Notes: a model not told the origin generated them from the sequence alone. A DNA stretch of 64,000 bases from Spodoptera frugiperda (GCF_023101765.2 NC_064240.1:868001-932000); one strand, 5' to 3'. Positions 24,581 through 38,221 are shown, counted from the first letter of the stretch. Program-made: numbers and translations.

Positions 24581-25499
24581 AAAAATATTAATGAGAAATT
24601 TAGTAGGTAATAAAACACTTTCAGCAATTATATTAAGGTTTATTATCTCATTGTCGATGTGACATGTTAATGTGGTGGTGGTCCGGAGGCTTAAGACTTT
24701 GTATCTCAGGTACATCTCAGTGTATGTGTGTGTATATCTAGTTTCAGACCTACCAAACGGAGAAGTACCAATGTGACTTTTTCCGAGTTAAAAGTACTTT
24801 CTAAGATTATTTAGACACTACTGACTAACAGTGAAGGAAAACATCGTAAGGAAACCTTGGCTTATAATTTCTGATTTGAAATCGCCAATCCGCATTGAGC
24901 AAGCGTTGTGATTAATGCTCGAACCTTCTCCATGCGAGAAGAGGCCTTTTGTCAACAGGGGCCACTTATATGCTGGTAATGTGACGATGTGATGTTATTT
25001 TCTCACAATAAAGTATTTGTAACTTCTAGTTATGTAGTAAACTAATAAAAGATCTACAACTTTTGTGTTTATAGGTAAGTACTTAACCTTTCCCTTAACC
25101 TTTTTTACGATAAATTCAAATTCATTACCTATTTGTTTATTTCTTACAGATGGTGTTGGGCGTAAATCCAACAAATAAATAGTAAAACTCGTATGGTAAA
25201 AATATGGTATATTGGTTGGTTAAAATGGTAATGGTTAATGGTATGAGCAAACGCGTCTTGGTTGGTGATCGTTTGTTAACTAACTCTATAATAATTTTAA
25301 TATTAAAACTAAAGATTTGGGCCAGCGTGGAACTGCTGACTGCGCGCGCGATTGACATCAATAAACTGTACTTTGTACATATTCCCGAGGGACTGGATGA
25401 TGAGGGTGCACGGTGATACAAGGTGATAAAACAATAATATGGTGCAATAAACAAGATGATAGTAACATAAAACTCTTAAAATTCAATTTATTACAGTCT

Positions 25500-28000
25500 C
25501 TATTCCACTACACTAAAACTGAATGAGTTTGGGAATTTCACTTTATTCACTCGGGCATATACATGGTCAGTCGCACTCGTACTGGGATGGTTATTCACTC
25601 TATTGTATTCATCACTAACACTAAAACACTGATTATTTTCACTATGGTACTGGTGGTCAGTTACACGGCGGGTTCTCGGTTGCGGTTGGGGCGGTGGCAG
25701 CGTCGCTTCCGCGCGCCACAGCACTCGTGCGCGGATCCTCCGCACTCCGTACGCCAAACATGTTAATAGAATAGCTCCAGCAAGTACATAAATCGCGATG
25801 TAGTGGTGAATATCGTGGTAGTTGAAGGATGTTTCGTCTTCTAGATCTGTTTTGGTGTTATTTTTTACTTGATCAATTTTATCACCGATCATTTTTAATT
25901 CCCAGCGAATGTCTGTGTGGTTAGTGTCGATCTCAGAAACATGTAAGGGCATGGTTACATTTACAATATTGTTAATGGTAGGTATATCAATGTTTATGAT
26001 ATCTGGTTTCAACTTTAAGTCATTGCTCGACTGTCTGCGCGAAAGTAATGTGATTCCGTCGTCTTTGATGACGCATCCACTTGCTAATACGAGTATCCCG
26101 ACCTTGTCTAATCGCTCAATGGTAATTTGATCGTCACATATGACTTGTGGGCAAAGCCAAATGACGAGGCTGAAGACCGAGGATGGCAGCGTCATCTCGT
26201 CGAAGTCCGAGATCCTCGGAGAGCTCGAGAGGTTTTACGGACAGTTATACACCTCAACACGGCAACCCATCGTCGGTACAGCTCGGGACCCAAGAGCTAA
26301 ACTGACGCGGCACTACACTGAGGATATCCCAGACATCAGCCTGTACGAGATTAGGATGGCTCTCAAACAGCTTAAAAACAACAAGGCGCCGGGCGATGAC
26401 GGAATCACGTCGGAACTTCTGCGAGCGGGTGGAAAACCGATACTTTTAGTCCTCCAGAAGCTATTCAATTCCGTCATACTCGAGGGAACCACGCCGGCAG
26501 CATGGCAACGGAGTGTGGTGGTTCTGTTCTTTAAAAAAGGCGACAACTGTCTGCTAAAGAACTACAGACCTATCTCACTTCTGAGCCATGTGTATAAGCT
26601 GTTTTCGAGGGTCATCACGAACCGTCTCGAACGCAGGCTTGATGACTTCCAGCCTCCCGAACAAGCCGGATTCCGAAAAGGTTTCAGTACCATAGACCAC
26701 ATTCATACGCTGCGGCAGGTTATACAGAAGACCGAGGAGTATAACTTGCCACTATGCTTGGCGTTTGTGGACTATGAGAAAGCCTTCGATTCAATCGAAA
26801 CCTGGGCGGTGCTGCAGTCTCTCCAGCGGTGCCACATCGACTATAGATACATCGAGGTTTTGAAGTGTTTGTATAACAACGCCACCATGCGCATCCGACT
26901 CCAGGAAGAGACTACGAGGCCAATCCAGTTGCGGAAGGGCGTGAGACAGGGAGACGTTATATCTCCGAAACTGTTCACGAACGCACTGGAGGACGTTTTT
27001 AAGCTCTTGGACTGGAGCGGACGCGGCATCAACATTAATGGCGAATACATCACTCATCTCCGTTTCGCCGATGACATAGTCGTAATGGCAGAGTCGCTGG
27101 AAGAGCTGAACACCATGCTCAGCGACCTCAATACCGTTTCCCAACAGGTGGGCCTTAAAATGAACATGGACAAGACGAAAATCATGTCAAATGTCCATGT
27201 TGCACCTATACCGGTTGTCGCTGGGAGCGATATACTCGAAGTTGTAGACCACTACACATACCTGGGTCAGATCATCCAGCTAGGTAGGTCCAACTTCGAG
27301 AAAGAGGTCGCTCGAAGAATCCAACTCGGATGGGCAGCATTTGGGAAGTTGCATGAAGTCTTCTCGTCAAAAATCCCGCAGTGTCTGAAGACCAGGATGT
27401 ACAACCAGTGTGTGTTGCCAGTGATGACGTACGGTACCGAGACATGGTCCTTAACTGCTGGCCTTTTAGAAAGGCTCAGAGTCGCCCAGCGCGCGATGGA
27501 GAGAGCTATGCTCGGAGTATCTTTGCGCGACAAAATCCGAAATATGGAAATTCGCCAAAGAACAGGAGTTACAGACATAGCTCTCAAAATATGCAGGCTG
27601 AAGTGGCAATGGGCAGGCCACGTCGCTCGGAGGACTGATGGCCGCTGGGCCAGGAAGGTGACTGAGTGGCGACCGCGTACCGGAAGACGCAGCGTGGGCA
27701 GACCTCCCACTAGGTGGACCGACGACATCGTCAGAGTGGCGGGGAGCCAGTGGATGCAGGTGGCGGCTTGTCGTTCTACGTGGAGGACCAAGGGGGAGGC
27801 CTTTGTTCAGCAGTGGACGTCTCTCGGCTGATGATGATGATATGACTTGTACGGTGCATTGGCCGCAACATGAATATAAGTAATTGTTTACCTTGTGTAA
27901 TTGTACCCAGGAATTCTTGCACTTTCTACTTTCCGTCTTACAACTTAAGGACTCAATTTCTTTAGCACAGTAACTTGGTTCTGTTTTGGTATATTATCAT
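25500..28000 (-). pseudogene. Endogenous retrovirus (errantivirus-like) env remnant, split by an insertion
   Basis: Frame 25500-26148 (-) encodes the C-terminal part of an envelope-like glycoprotein. It has a Cys-containing ectodomain with several N-glycosylation sites, a hydrophobic helix (YIAIYVLAGAILLTCLAYGV), a basic stop-transfer and a cytoplasmic tail of about 75 residues. The same frame resumes beyond the RTE element at about 27851-28000 with more cysteines. The layout fits Env of Ty3/gypsy-type insect retroviruses. I saw no pol or gag next to it. Bases 25130-25490, immediately 3' of the stop, are a candidate long terminal repeat (AGTTAAC near 25285 on the - strand), unproven. A captured host gene is the alternative. 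The element is incomplete and interrupted. Confidence 0.6.
26149..27839 (+). mobile_element. RTE-type LINE, 5'-truncated, with 11-bp target-site duplication
   Basis: The open frame through 27831 encodes a reverse transcriptase: NYRPISLLSHVYKLFSRVI, then FVDYEKAFDS, then GVRQGDVISPKLF, then the catalytic box FADD, followed by the thumb and a C-terminal GRPPTRWTDD region. The endonuclease half is missing. The 3' end is a (TGA)n tail typical of RTE. ATATGACTTGT occurs on both sides (26138-26148 and 27840-27850), a target-site duplication showing insertion into the env remnant. The reverse transcriptase frame is still open, so the insertion is fairly young. Confidence 0.92.
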
Positions 28001-28039
28001 TCATTCATTTTTTTTTTCGTCTCCAAAATTTCAGTATTG

Positions 28040-28433
28040 GCCTACTAGTAGGAGGGAATGAACCTCATCACGCTCCTGACGTCACGAGAGACTCTCTGGG
28101 CGTCGGAGATCGCGCTACGATTTCCAGCCATCGTCTGGGGGTCTGTGGACGGTGAGCAAGGGTAGCTCGCCGCCCAACCAGAGCGGTACGGCGCGTCGCG
28201 TTCCGCACGTGTCTCAAAGAGCCATCAGACCACTTCAGATGGGGCCCAGGAGGGCTGATCCGATCCTGATCCGAACGCCTGATCCGGAGCTGCGGACTAC
28301 CTAGCGGGTTTACGAGACTCCGGCTCGAAAAGCAGGTATAGGAACGGGGTGGTTTTTAGTCAGTAAGACACCGACACTCTTTTTGTTCGCCCAAGGCGGG
28401 CGTAGTCATTAGATGATTTTCCCACCACTGAGA
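28040..28433 (+). mobile_element. LINE 3' end (family L), + orientation
   Basis: It contains CGGAGCTGCGGACTACCTAG, GGAACGGGGTGGTTTTTAGT and the terminal GATGATTTTCCC of the family. No open frame remains. Confidence 0.75.
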
Positions 28434-29515
28434 CACCTGGTGTACTAGTATTTAGTAATTTTATAGACCTTTCTGTTTATAGCCAAATAAAAAAGTTACA
28501 AATAAAATATGTATGTATGTAAGTAGTTAACCTTTATAACTATAGTTCAAGTAAGTTTTTCAACTAATGTAAAATCAAATGTAAAATAGTTTGAACTTAA
28601 ATACAAATGATACAATGATAGCTACAAAAGTTTTATAACTGTGTCGCAGTTATCACCTGCTACGTAAGCAAGTAGAAGGTAGACAGTAGACAGTCCTTAT
28701 ACATGTGGAGGATTGCTATTGTTCCTTAGTACGATACACTGCCATCTATCGGATTCCGGCTGTAGTTGTAAGTAACAACAATGTCATAATATCCTTGAGT
28801 TTGGCTAGGTCGCTGAAGGTAGCGTAGTTGGGCCCGTTGTGTTGACACGGTGGCTGAGATGAGGTGTCATGGAGACAGTCCGACGCCTTATACTTTGGGC
28901 CGACGGTGCGACGACAGCCGATGGCACGAAAACGCATTGATTCTAATTCATAATCAAAACTGACTCTCGCCACGACATATTTGTAACAAAACAATAGATG
29001 AAGCAGGTAGAGAGGAATCCCAATGAGAATCAGGGCTACGAATACTAGGACGTCCTATCTTCCCCATTTTTTTGTATACTACTGAAACGTAGCCACTGCG
29101 AGAAGTGCAGAACAAGATAGAAGCGCTAAAGATATATTTACTACGGAAGAAAATAATGACACTAATCATTTATGATGGACAGATTTCCTAAATCATCCAA
29201 GGTGGGATAACCTATCATACGGTTTGTTCTACAGGGCAAAGTAAAGGGCACTAGCGCGCGAGCGGGGCTTGCGATTTGTGTTGGACCGACACGCAATCAT
29301 GTCACAACTTGAAATTTCTAACAAATCCTTGGCATTCTTCATATCTTTAGGAGGGGTAGCAATCAGCATGGTGATATTTTCTCCGGCTGTTGTGATTTGA
29401 ATATTGGTGTACCTCAGGGCAGCATTATTTCGCACTTCATCAACAAATATAAAACAATGTATAGAGAATAATTTTAATTATAATCCATATTGGCTTACAT
29501 TAATTTACCAACTGA
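28434..29515. other. Spacer with unassigned short open frames
   Basis: Minus-strand open stretches at 28746-28994, 28954-29169 and 29229-29435 have no start or splice context I can defend and no recognised motif. They may be eroded transposon or retrovirus sequence. The 3' UTR of gene D probably occupies the right edge. Confidence 0.35.
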
Positions 29516-32500
29516 TTAGGTTACGTTGTCACTGTCTTCGAATATATTATGTGCTTTAGGAGTAATTTCTTGTACTGGAATTGAAACAGCAACATCTGCA
29601 AAGGAAATGTTTAAAATAGAATCACAATCATAAAAAAAGATATATTTTTTTAAAATAGACTGACATGATTGATGTTGACATGATCGTTTTAGAATTTTTC
29701 TATTTCTCTAAATTGAATTAATTGCAGACAAAGAAATATTATTCACCGACAAATCAATATCACATCGAATTACAATCTTGGTGCAAGTGGCAGATGAGTC
29801 GAATTAACTGCATCATGGAATTATTTTTGTCAATGTTGTCACCATGATATATCTACAACAAAGTTTCAGTAGTAGAAATCGTTGCCAGCCCAAGTTTTAC
29901 TTTCATACCCATACATGTGGAAAATAATGTTTAACGTTTAACGCCTTTGTGGCATGCCTGTGCAAGATGATAATAATATGTGGCGTTCGCAAAAAGTTGT
30001 TATTGTCCCAACCGTTATATCTACCACGGGAGTAATCCTTAGACAACTTTACCAGTCCCTTCTCTGCCCGCTAACACTTACCACCTTCTGCAAAAGGCAG
30101 CTATTTTAAACACCTGCAGACTGGTTAGAAAGTTCCTTTAGTGTGAGTCGGAAAATTCAACACAATCCGCTCACACTTACAACCAAAACCACGTTGACGA
30201 ATACTTGGCTTAAGCCCGTGCCATCAGGCTCGCCGGAGATACAAAAAAGTATATCAAAAATAATAAATAATGTAATTATTTACCTTTGTAATGTTTCCGT
30301 TGACGGCTTCGCCGGACCAATATAATAATAGTTCCGGAACATGCAGCAATCATCACTATAAGGCCGATGCTGCTTAATACAATGACAGTGATCGTAACTC
30401 CGTGGGATTCCAACCTGGAAATGTAAGTATAATCATAAATAACATTAATGAACGGGAGGATGTTTCACCTTCTGCAACGTGCTTTATGTAACTTATAAAA
30501 TATTGTTTACTAGCTTCTGCCAGCGGCTTCGCCCGCGGTTCCATGCTAAAAAAGTGCCCTATGTGTTATTCCATAGTATAATCTGCCCTGTTACAAATTT
30601 TACCCCGATCCCTTCAACCAATTTGATGTGATTATGTTAACAAACATACACGCAAACATTTGCATTCATAATATTAGTAAGATTTTCTTCTCTCGAGGTT
30701 TCTTTTCTATAGTGTGTTATATCAATTATTTAGTCACTCTATTTGATAAAGTTATTTTTATAATTATTTTTAAGTCGTTTATATTTATCACCCCTACCGT
30801 GACATGGTACCTAAACCAACTCCTTACTTGTATTGTTAGGTATCACTGATAGGTTGGGGAAACCCAAAATAATGTTAAATGTCATCTATCTTTGCTTAGG
30901 AATTCCTTAAAATTTCCTCAATCTAGAAAAATTTTTTTTTTTTACTAAACATAATTAACTTACATAATATGTAATTTTGGCTGAACAGAACTTATCAGTG
31001 ACTAACATGACGATAACTTACTTTATCTGTCCATTTAGGTCCCGTTCGCATGTTACGTTGTTATTACTTCTGCGCCATCCCGCGTCACAAACACAGTTGT
31101 CAGGACTCACACATACTCCGTGAGAACAGCCGGCAGCACAGCGTGGCACGCAAGTATTGTTGTCTCCTGCTTCATACCCAGCGAGGCACGCGCAGGTGTC
31201 AGGACCGACGCACGCGCCGTGCACGCAGGGCTGACTACACACCGGCTGACACGTGCCATTACTCGCTTCCCATCCAGCGCCGCAGACACAAGTGTCCGGG
31301 CCGGCACACACACCGTTCTTGCACCCATTGGAGCAGCGCGGTCGACAAACATTCTTCTTCTCAGTTTTCTCATGGCCGAAATAACATTCGCACCTTCCGG
31401 GAGCTGTACACGAACCATTGACACAAGGTGGACTGCACTCCGGCTCACAAGTTTTATTCAGTGTGGTGTTGGTCTGCGTCATCTTCCAGCCAGGATTACA
31501 GATACACGTCTCTGGACTGATACAAATGCCATGAGGACATCCATCACGGCAATGGGGCATACATACATTCTCGCCAGACTTCACGTAACCGGCAAGACAT
31601 TTACAAGTCTCTGGAGCGACACACGTGCCATTTATACAAGGCTTGGTACATTCGGGTTGACATGAACTAATCTTTGAGTTATTCAATCTGGTTAATTGCC
31701 ATCCTGCATTACAGTCACACTTTTCAGGACCCACACATGTTCCATTTGGACATCCATCGCTACAGTGAGGCTTACACGTGAATTTACCGGAAACTCTATA
31801 ACCCAACAAACACTTGCATGTATTCGGCGCAATACATGTGCCGTTTACACAAGGCTTTGAACAAACTGGAAGACAAGTTTTATTGTCATTAGATATATGC
31901 CATCCTGGACGGCAATTACAAGTTTCAGGCGCTACACACACTCCATGCGGACATCCGTTTGAGCAAAAAGGTTCGCAGCTATAATTTCCAGATTTGGTAT
32001 ACCCATTTGTACATTTACAGGTCTCGGGAGCTACACATATTCCATTTACGCAAGGCTTTGAGCAGACAGGCTGGCAGGTTTTGTTGGTGGACCCTTGTGA
32101 TTGAATCATTTCCCATCCGTTATTACATATACAAGTCTCAGGGCCGATACAGGTGCCATGTGGGCACCCACTGGAGCAGAAAGGCTTACAGCTGTACATG
32201 TCAGTCCTAACATATCCATTTGTACATATGCAGGCTTCTGGACCCACACAAGTGCTATTAATACAGGGTTTTGAGCAAATAGGTTGACATATTTCTATGG
32301 GGATACCCTTTGGTTGAACCAATTGCCACCCCGAGTTACAGACGCATGTTTCTGGACCGACACAAACACCATTGGGACATCCAGTAGAGCAGAATGGCTT
32401 GCAGTTATACTGATCAGATTTTACATATCCTTTTGCACAGTGACAAGTTTCTGGTGCCGCACATGTGCCATTAACACAGGGTTTAGAACAAATCGGTTCG

Positions 32501-35500
32501 CAAATCGTTTTAGTGGTGCCTTTCTGTGGAACCAATTGCCACCCCGAGTTACAGACGCAAGTTTCTGGGCCGACACAAACACCATTGGGACATCCAGTAG
32601 AGCAGAATGGCTTGCAGTTATACTGATCAGATTTTACATATCCTTTTGCACAGTGACAAGTTTCTGGTGCCGCACATGTGCCATTAACACAGGGCTTGGA
32701 ACATTTGGGTTGACATGAACTAATCTTTGAGTTATTCAATCTAGTTAATTGCCATCCTGCATTACAGTCACACTTTTCAGGACCCACACATGTTCCATTT
32801 GGACATCCATCGCTACAGTGAGGCTTACACGTGAATTTACCGGAAACTCTATAACCCAACAAACACTTGCATGTATTCGGCGCAATACATGTGCCGTTCA
32901 CACAAGGCTTTGAACAAACTGGCAGACATGTTTTATTGTCATTAGATATATGCCATCCCGGATGACAATCACACGTTTCAGGCGCTACACACACTCCATG
33001 CGGACATCCGTTTGAACAAAAAGGTTCGCAGCTATAATTTCCAGATTTGGTATACCCATTTGTACATTTACAGGTCTCGGGAGCTACACATATTCCATTT
33101 ACGCAAGGCTTTGAGCAGACAGGCTGGCAGGTTTTGTTGGTGGATCCTTGAGTTTGAATCATTTCCCATCCGTTATTACATATACAAGTCTCAGGGCCGA
33201 TACAGGTGCCGTGTGGGCAGCCACTGGAGCAGAAAGGCTTGCAGCTGTACATGTCACTCCTAACATATCCACTTGTACATATGCAGGCTTCTGGACCCAC
33301 ACAAGTACTGTTAATACAGGGTTTTGAGCAAATTGGTTGACATATCTTTGTAGCAATACCTTTTGGTTGAATCAATTGCCACCCCGAATTACAGACGCAA
33401 CTTTCTGGACCGACACAAACACCATTGGGACATCCAGTAGAGCAGAATGGCTTGCAGTTATACTGATCAGATTTTACATACCCTTTTGCACAGTGACAAG
33501 TTTCTGGTGCCGCACATGTGCCATTAACGCACGGTTTAGAACAAACCGGTTCGCAAATCGTTTTATTGGTGCCTTTCAGTGGAACCAATTGCCACCCCGA
33601 GTTACAGGCGCAAGTTTCTGGGCCGACACAAACACCATTGGGACATCCAGTAGAGCAGACTGGCTTACAGCTGTATTTGTCAGACTTTATGTATCCGTTT
33701 GTACACTGACAGGTGTCTGGTGCCACACATGATCCATTTATGCAAGGTTTGGGACAAATCGCTTGGCATATTTTCGTTGTATTATCTTTTGGTTGAACTA
33801 ATTGCCAGCCTGAATCACATGTACACGTTTCAGGTGCAACACAGGTGCCGTGTGGGCAGCCACTGGAGCAGTGAGGCTTGCAGCTGTATTCGTCAAACTT
33901 AACATATCCGTTATTGCACTTACAGGTTTCTGGTGCCTCACACGTCGCATTTTTGCAGGGTCTTGAACATATTGGTTCACATTGGAGTCTGAAAATACCA
34001 CATTGGTTAATAAACTCGTGTGATTGAAGTTATTGGAGGCCCATGTCTCCCAGATATATCCCCAATAATTAATAATACGCAATTGTAAATGTAACTCCAT
34101 CGGTGTTGTCCATGGGCGACGTCGATTGCTTACCATCAGATCATCCATCTGTTCACCGTCCCTATACCGTAAATTATGTATCTACATAATTATGTGATTT
34201 CGTAAGTAAATAACGTCTATTATCATAAAACAGTACCTATAACAGTATTAATAAAAAGTGTCACTAATATGTACTTACGTACCCTGAATATTTTTCCACA
34301 GATGTGTATCCAGGACAACATGTATATTTCCAATCGATGTAAGTTACCTGAAATTAATAATTACTTTACTTTTAGTTGGAAGATTAAAGTTTTGAGAAGT
34401 TAAGAGTTTTGAGGTTGTGGGTACCAGTCGGGTAAAGGCGTCAGGTTCTTAAAACATGAGTCAATAGTCTTTTCGAAGAACTAAAATGCATCATTCCGCC
34501 AGATTCTCATAACAAGACAGATCTCGAGGATCGTAAAGACACAGTAATTTTTTTTAATAATGAATGATGCTCCTAATCCTTAAGTTGCTTAAGTGTGGGA
34601 GAGTCATGCTTCGGCACGACTGCTTCGACTCGACCGGAGTAATATCGCGCCTCACAGAAAACCTTAGGAAACGTCTGTTGAGTATGAGAAAGCTTTGACT
34701 TTATCGAACAGACTATTAAGAAGTGAAATATAAACATACTCACTGTTCTATACCCTCCACTTATTTTAGTATACACCACATATTTATATTCACAATTGAA
34801 GATACATTTAGGAAATTTTTCTTTTTCATATTTGCCGTATGTCTCCACGAAAGTCATCCATTTGATACGTGTAGCCCTGAAAATTAAAAATAACTTATTC
34901 AATAGATAACATTATGGTTTATATTTGATAAGCGGAAATATTTATTGTGACACTCAAAGCAGAATGACCAAAATCCATTGAATAATTTTTAATAGAAAAA
35001 TATTTGATTAACATAGTTATTATTTTAATTATTACCTACTAGGCTATCTATCTTCTTTTTACCGAATTAAAAAAAAAGGAGAAGGTACTATGTTCGGATG
35101 TTTTTTTTTTTGTTTGTTCACCGATTACTCAGCCATTTGTGAACTAATTATTATTATTTTTTTATTATTGAAACGGACTCCCGACCCGGTCCCATTTTCA
35201 ACAGGTCAGGATCTAATGATGGAATCCTAGGGAAACCAAGAGGAACTTTCGAAAATTGTAGGGATCCCAACAGACAGCCGAGGTAACTCCTCAGCGGTTA
35301 ACAGTAACTAACTTGTGTTTGAACTTGATTAATTTGTGTTGATGAGAACTTTACACCTAGATAAAGTGGGATTGTTATTAAGACCCTGATGATGAAGAAG
35401 TATAATTGTTATGGAAACTCCTCGACAGTTTACAGTAATGTTATTGTAGGTTGTATGTGTTCGACAAATTAATTGTGGTTGCCACTTCGTTGACAGTTTT

Positions 35501-35964
35501 CATTGCGTCTAATGCACATATATTACACATTTTACGATTTAACTGTAGTCGAACTGTATAGGGAAATGTGTGTCACAGTGTTAGTTATCGTAAGTACTCC
35601 TCCGAAACGGCTTTACCGATTTTTACCAAATGTTATATGCGTATTCAGAAGGTCTATAAATCGGCTACAATCTATTTTCTAAAAATAATTTGTAAGGCAA
35701 AACAACGTTCGCCGAGTCAGCAGTTTAATAAAAAAAAAAACGTAATAATGTAAAATAGGGATCAACTGGTCGCTAATAAATAGTCCAAACTATCGATGTT
35801 AACGGCTCCAGAGACAAATAGTTTCCTTTTCAAGATCACTATTTTAATTATTACATAGGAACTTACTGAACAGTTTTGGTGCAGTATGACGAACTGTCAC
35901 CGCAAGCAGTAGTAAATATTTGTAAAAACACAATACACCATAGTGTGGGCAGACGCGCCAGCAT
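29516..35964 (-). CDS. Gene D: NimC-type Nimrod receptor (complete)
   Basis: Six exons join in phase: 35867-35964, 34744-34876, 34283-34347, 31022-33988, 30284-30414 and 29516-29595, giving 1157 residues. Residues 1-21 are a signal peptide (MLARLPTLWCIVFLQIF start). Exon 2 is EMI-like with CIFNC. CCPGY is at residues 87-91, in a 65-nt exon exactly as long as in gene C. The 2.97-kb exon holds about 28 NIM/EGF-like modules. The transmembrane helix is at about 1094-1120 (VIVLSSIGLIVMIAACSGTI), followed by RRSRQRK and a tail ending EDSDNVT. The donor at 34282 must be GG|GTACGT, because the alternative 4 nt downstream gives an immediate stop. Its repeat exon is very close to that of gene C but N-terminal exons and tail differ. 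The likely role is a phagocytosis receptor, by family. Confidence 0.9.
30510..30705 (-). repeat. Helitron-like fragment in a gene D intron
   Basis: ACTAGCTTCTGCCAGCGGCT and CATAATATTAGTAAGATT are the two typical ends of a widespread lepidopteran repeat, read on the - strand. A partial relative occurs at 48985-49060. Confidence 0.6.
31680..33270 (-). repeat. 1053-bp-period duplication inside the gene D repeat exon
   Basis: A block of about 530 bp around 31680-32220 recurs at about 32730-33270, offset 1053 bp (351 codons), with few differences. It contains the same CHPGWHISND/CRPGWHISND module that is duplicated in gene C, there with an 840-bp offset. Confidence 0.8.
34575..34690 (-). repeat. 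Dispersed repeat fragment in gene D intron 2
   Basis: GAGTCATGCTTCGGCACGAC and CTCGACCGGAGTAATATCGC match, in reverse, the right part of the 45765-46075 element. Confidence 0.6.
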
Positions 35965-36166
35965 CCTCACTTTACATCCGAGATACCACTGATAGATGCT
36001 GTCGGTTTTTGCAGCTTCATATTTTTTGCTATCACCCCCCTTCCTGCCACTAATCTGTTATGTAAGTAGTAATAAAATTATTTGTACTGTTAAATTATAA
36101 CAAAATCCTCACATGTCACCCTGTGGTGCAACACTAACATTAAATCAAAAACAACTTTTGTCCTAT

Positions 36167-36610
36167 TAGTCCGGTCAAGTTAGCATCAAAAATAGGGGTA
36201 AGGTTACATTAATTCGCACCTTCCTAAAAATTGGCATGGTTATTGGGAAGCCTATTATACACAATTTGTCAATTAACCACATCAATCCGGAGTGTGGAAA
36301 AAAATTATTCAAGGTCAAATGTTGCAAAAATCGGTTTTTTGAGTTTTTCAGCTAAACGGTAAGTTTTACAATAAAAATAGGTGAGACAAAATGATTCATC
36401 ATGCAATTATCTATAAAAATTGTTCCTACACATTTTTCCTAAGAATCACCATTTCGAAGATACAGCGATGCAAAATGTTGAAAAAGTTGTATTCTTCATA
36501 ATATGCACACGTTTCCGCGCCACCCGTGAGGTAGGTACATGGCGCGTTTTTTTACGTGGTTTCCCCGGTACGAATTAATGTAACCTTCAATGTCTATTTT
36601 GACCGGACTA
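36167..36610. mobile_element. ~444-bp MITE with imperfect ~50-bp inverted ends
   Basis: The ends TAGTCCGGTCAA and TTGACCGGACTA are inverse. A second inverted block, GGTTACATTAATTCGCACC near the left and GGTACGAATTAATGTAACC near the right, extends the match. There is no open frame. Confidence 0.7.
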
Positions 36611-37176
36611 TATCGCCTTTCTAAACTCATGAAAAGGCATACATAACTATATAATTATGTATTTATATATCTAAGTAGGTGAATTAAGCATGGGAGATCC
36701 GTGCAGTTTGTTAGTACTATTACGAAATAATCTATAGCCAACAGAATCCGTTTCCCCAAAACACAGGAAGGAGTAAAGTTCTGGAATCTATAAATCCATT
36801 CAAACAGTGAATAGGATTTCACGGTCAAATCATTGAAATAAGTACACTTTTCGTTAAGAAAATTATTATTGTGCTACTCCAAAAAATAAGGATTATTTAG
36901 GATAAAAGAGTACGAAAGCACGCTAATTGACCTACCCTGGAGTCCCCACAGTGCAACGCCTGTTAAGTACGGCACATCCCTAGGGAGATGAGATCACCAT
37001 TGAGCTTTGCTGTGCACGTGACCACTGTATCACCATCTCCCCTTAGGTGACCTGGATGGGACGTAGAGTCCCTACTTTATGCACCCGTGGCCCCAAAGGT
37101 CCGCCTGGAAATAAGCACACCTACCTAAGAACCTAGAGGGTTACGTTACAGGCAGGTGCAGAAACAAATGCTGAAA

Positions 37177-37325
37177 TTAGAATTGGAACTTGAAACAGGA
37201 TATTTATCATGTTTTTCTATTTCTATGAATTTCCGATATTTCGACACTGTTGCAAGCGCCATGATCAGTTCATCCGTCATCATAGAAAAACATGGTAAAT
37301 ATCCTGTTTCAAGTTCCAATTCTAA
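37177..37325. repeat. Fold-back element with 44-bp arms
   Basis: The arm at 37177-37220 (TTAGAATTGGAACTTGAAAC and onward) and the arm at 37282-37325 are reverse complements over 44 bp with one mismatch. They are separated by 61 bp containing CGACACTGTTGCAAGCGCCA. Confidence 0.85.
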
Positions 37326-37940
37326 TGTTAGTGACCATGGCAGTTTAAAAACTTATAAATGCTGAGATATTGCTTTTCCATTTTTTGAATTGTCATGCAA
37401 TGCTTGGTGAAATAGTGATGAATGACAATTAACTTGCTATTCGGTAAGTGAAGAACTTGTGCCGACACATGACAGAACTCGCACATAGACCATCGACGAG
37501 CTAATCAACGGATGACGTCATTAAAATCATATATCGCACATTTGAAGTTTACATGCTAATAAACATGGATAGAAAATCCCAAAACTTTACTCACTGTTCC
37601 CTAAAACTTAACAATAGACATTGTAGGTCTGCATAATGCAGGAAAATTATATACCTATTAAGTTAACTGTGTTATAATTAGGTACAAGATAGGTTCATCT
37701 TCCTGTAGTACATACAGCTGGGGCATTCCCCTTCCAAAAATCACCTTAGCTTGTTTTCAGTCAACAGTCTATTATTTTTGGTAGATAAATTACCTTTTTG
37801 GTATTAGGGAGTTAAAATTGCGTTCGAAAGGAATACCATTTACAGTATTTTATAATTTTTCGCCGGGGTCTTTGACAGAGTGCAACAACTCAACAAATTA
37901 CCGCGATCCATGTTTTTTTAAGTATGGAATATTATCCAAT

Positions 37941-38160
37941 GTCTTTTTTCGTCTTGGGCGAGGCGAGAGGGAGGGTTAGACTCTGTCTCAAAACCACCCC
38001 ATTCCTACTCTTGTTTTTCGAGCCGGAGCCTCGGTAAATTCGCTAGGTAGTCCGCAGCTCCGGAGTAGCTACCACCATCCCTGTTCGAGGTGGCGAGTGG
38101 TTTTTATTCGGTAACAGTTGAATCTCCCTCACGCCTCACCCAGGGTGGGAGGCACACAAA
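37941..38160. mobile_element. Two head-to-head LINE family L 3' fragments
   Basis: 37941-38085 is a minus-oriented 3' fragment (CAGCTCCGGA end). 38090-38160 is a degraded plus-oriented piece (TGGTTTTTATTCGGTAACAG). The pair forms an imperfect inverted repeat. Confidence 0.6.
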
Positions 38161-38221
38161 TATTGAATACCTATAAATTCTTTATTAGGTATAGGTGGGT
38201 ACATACGTATATAGGGTAACG

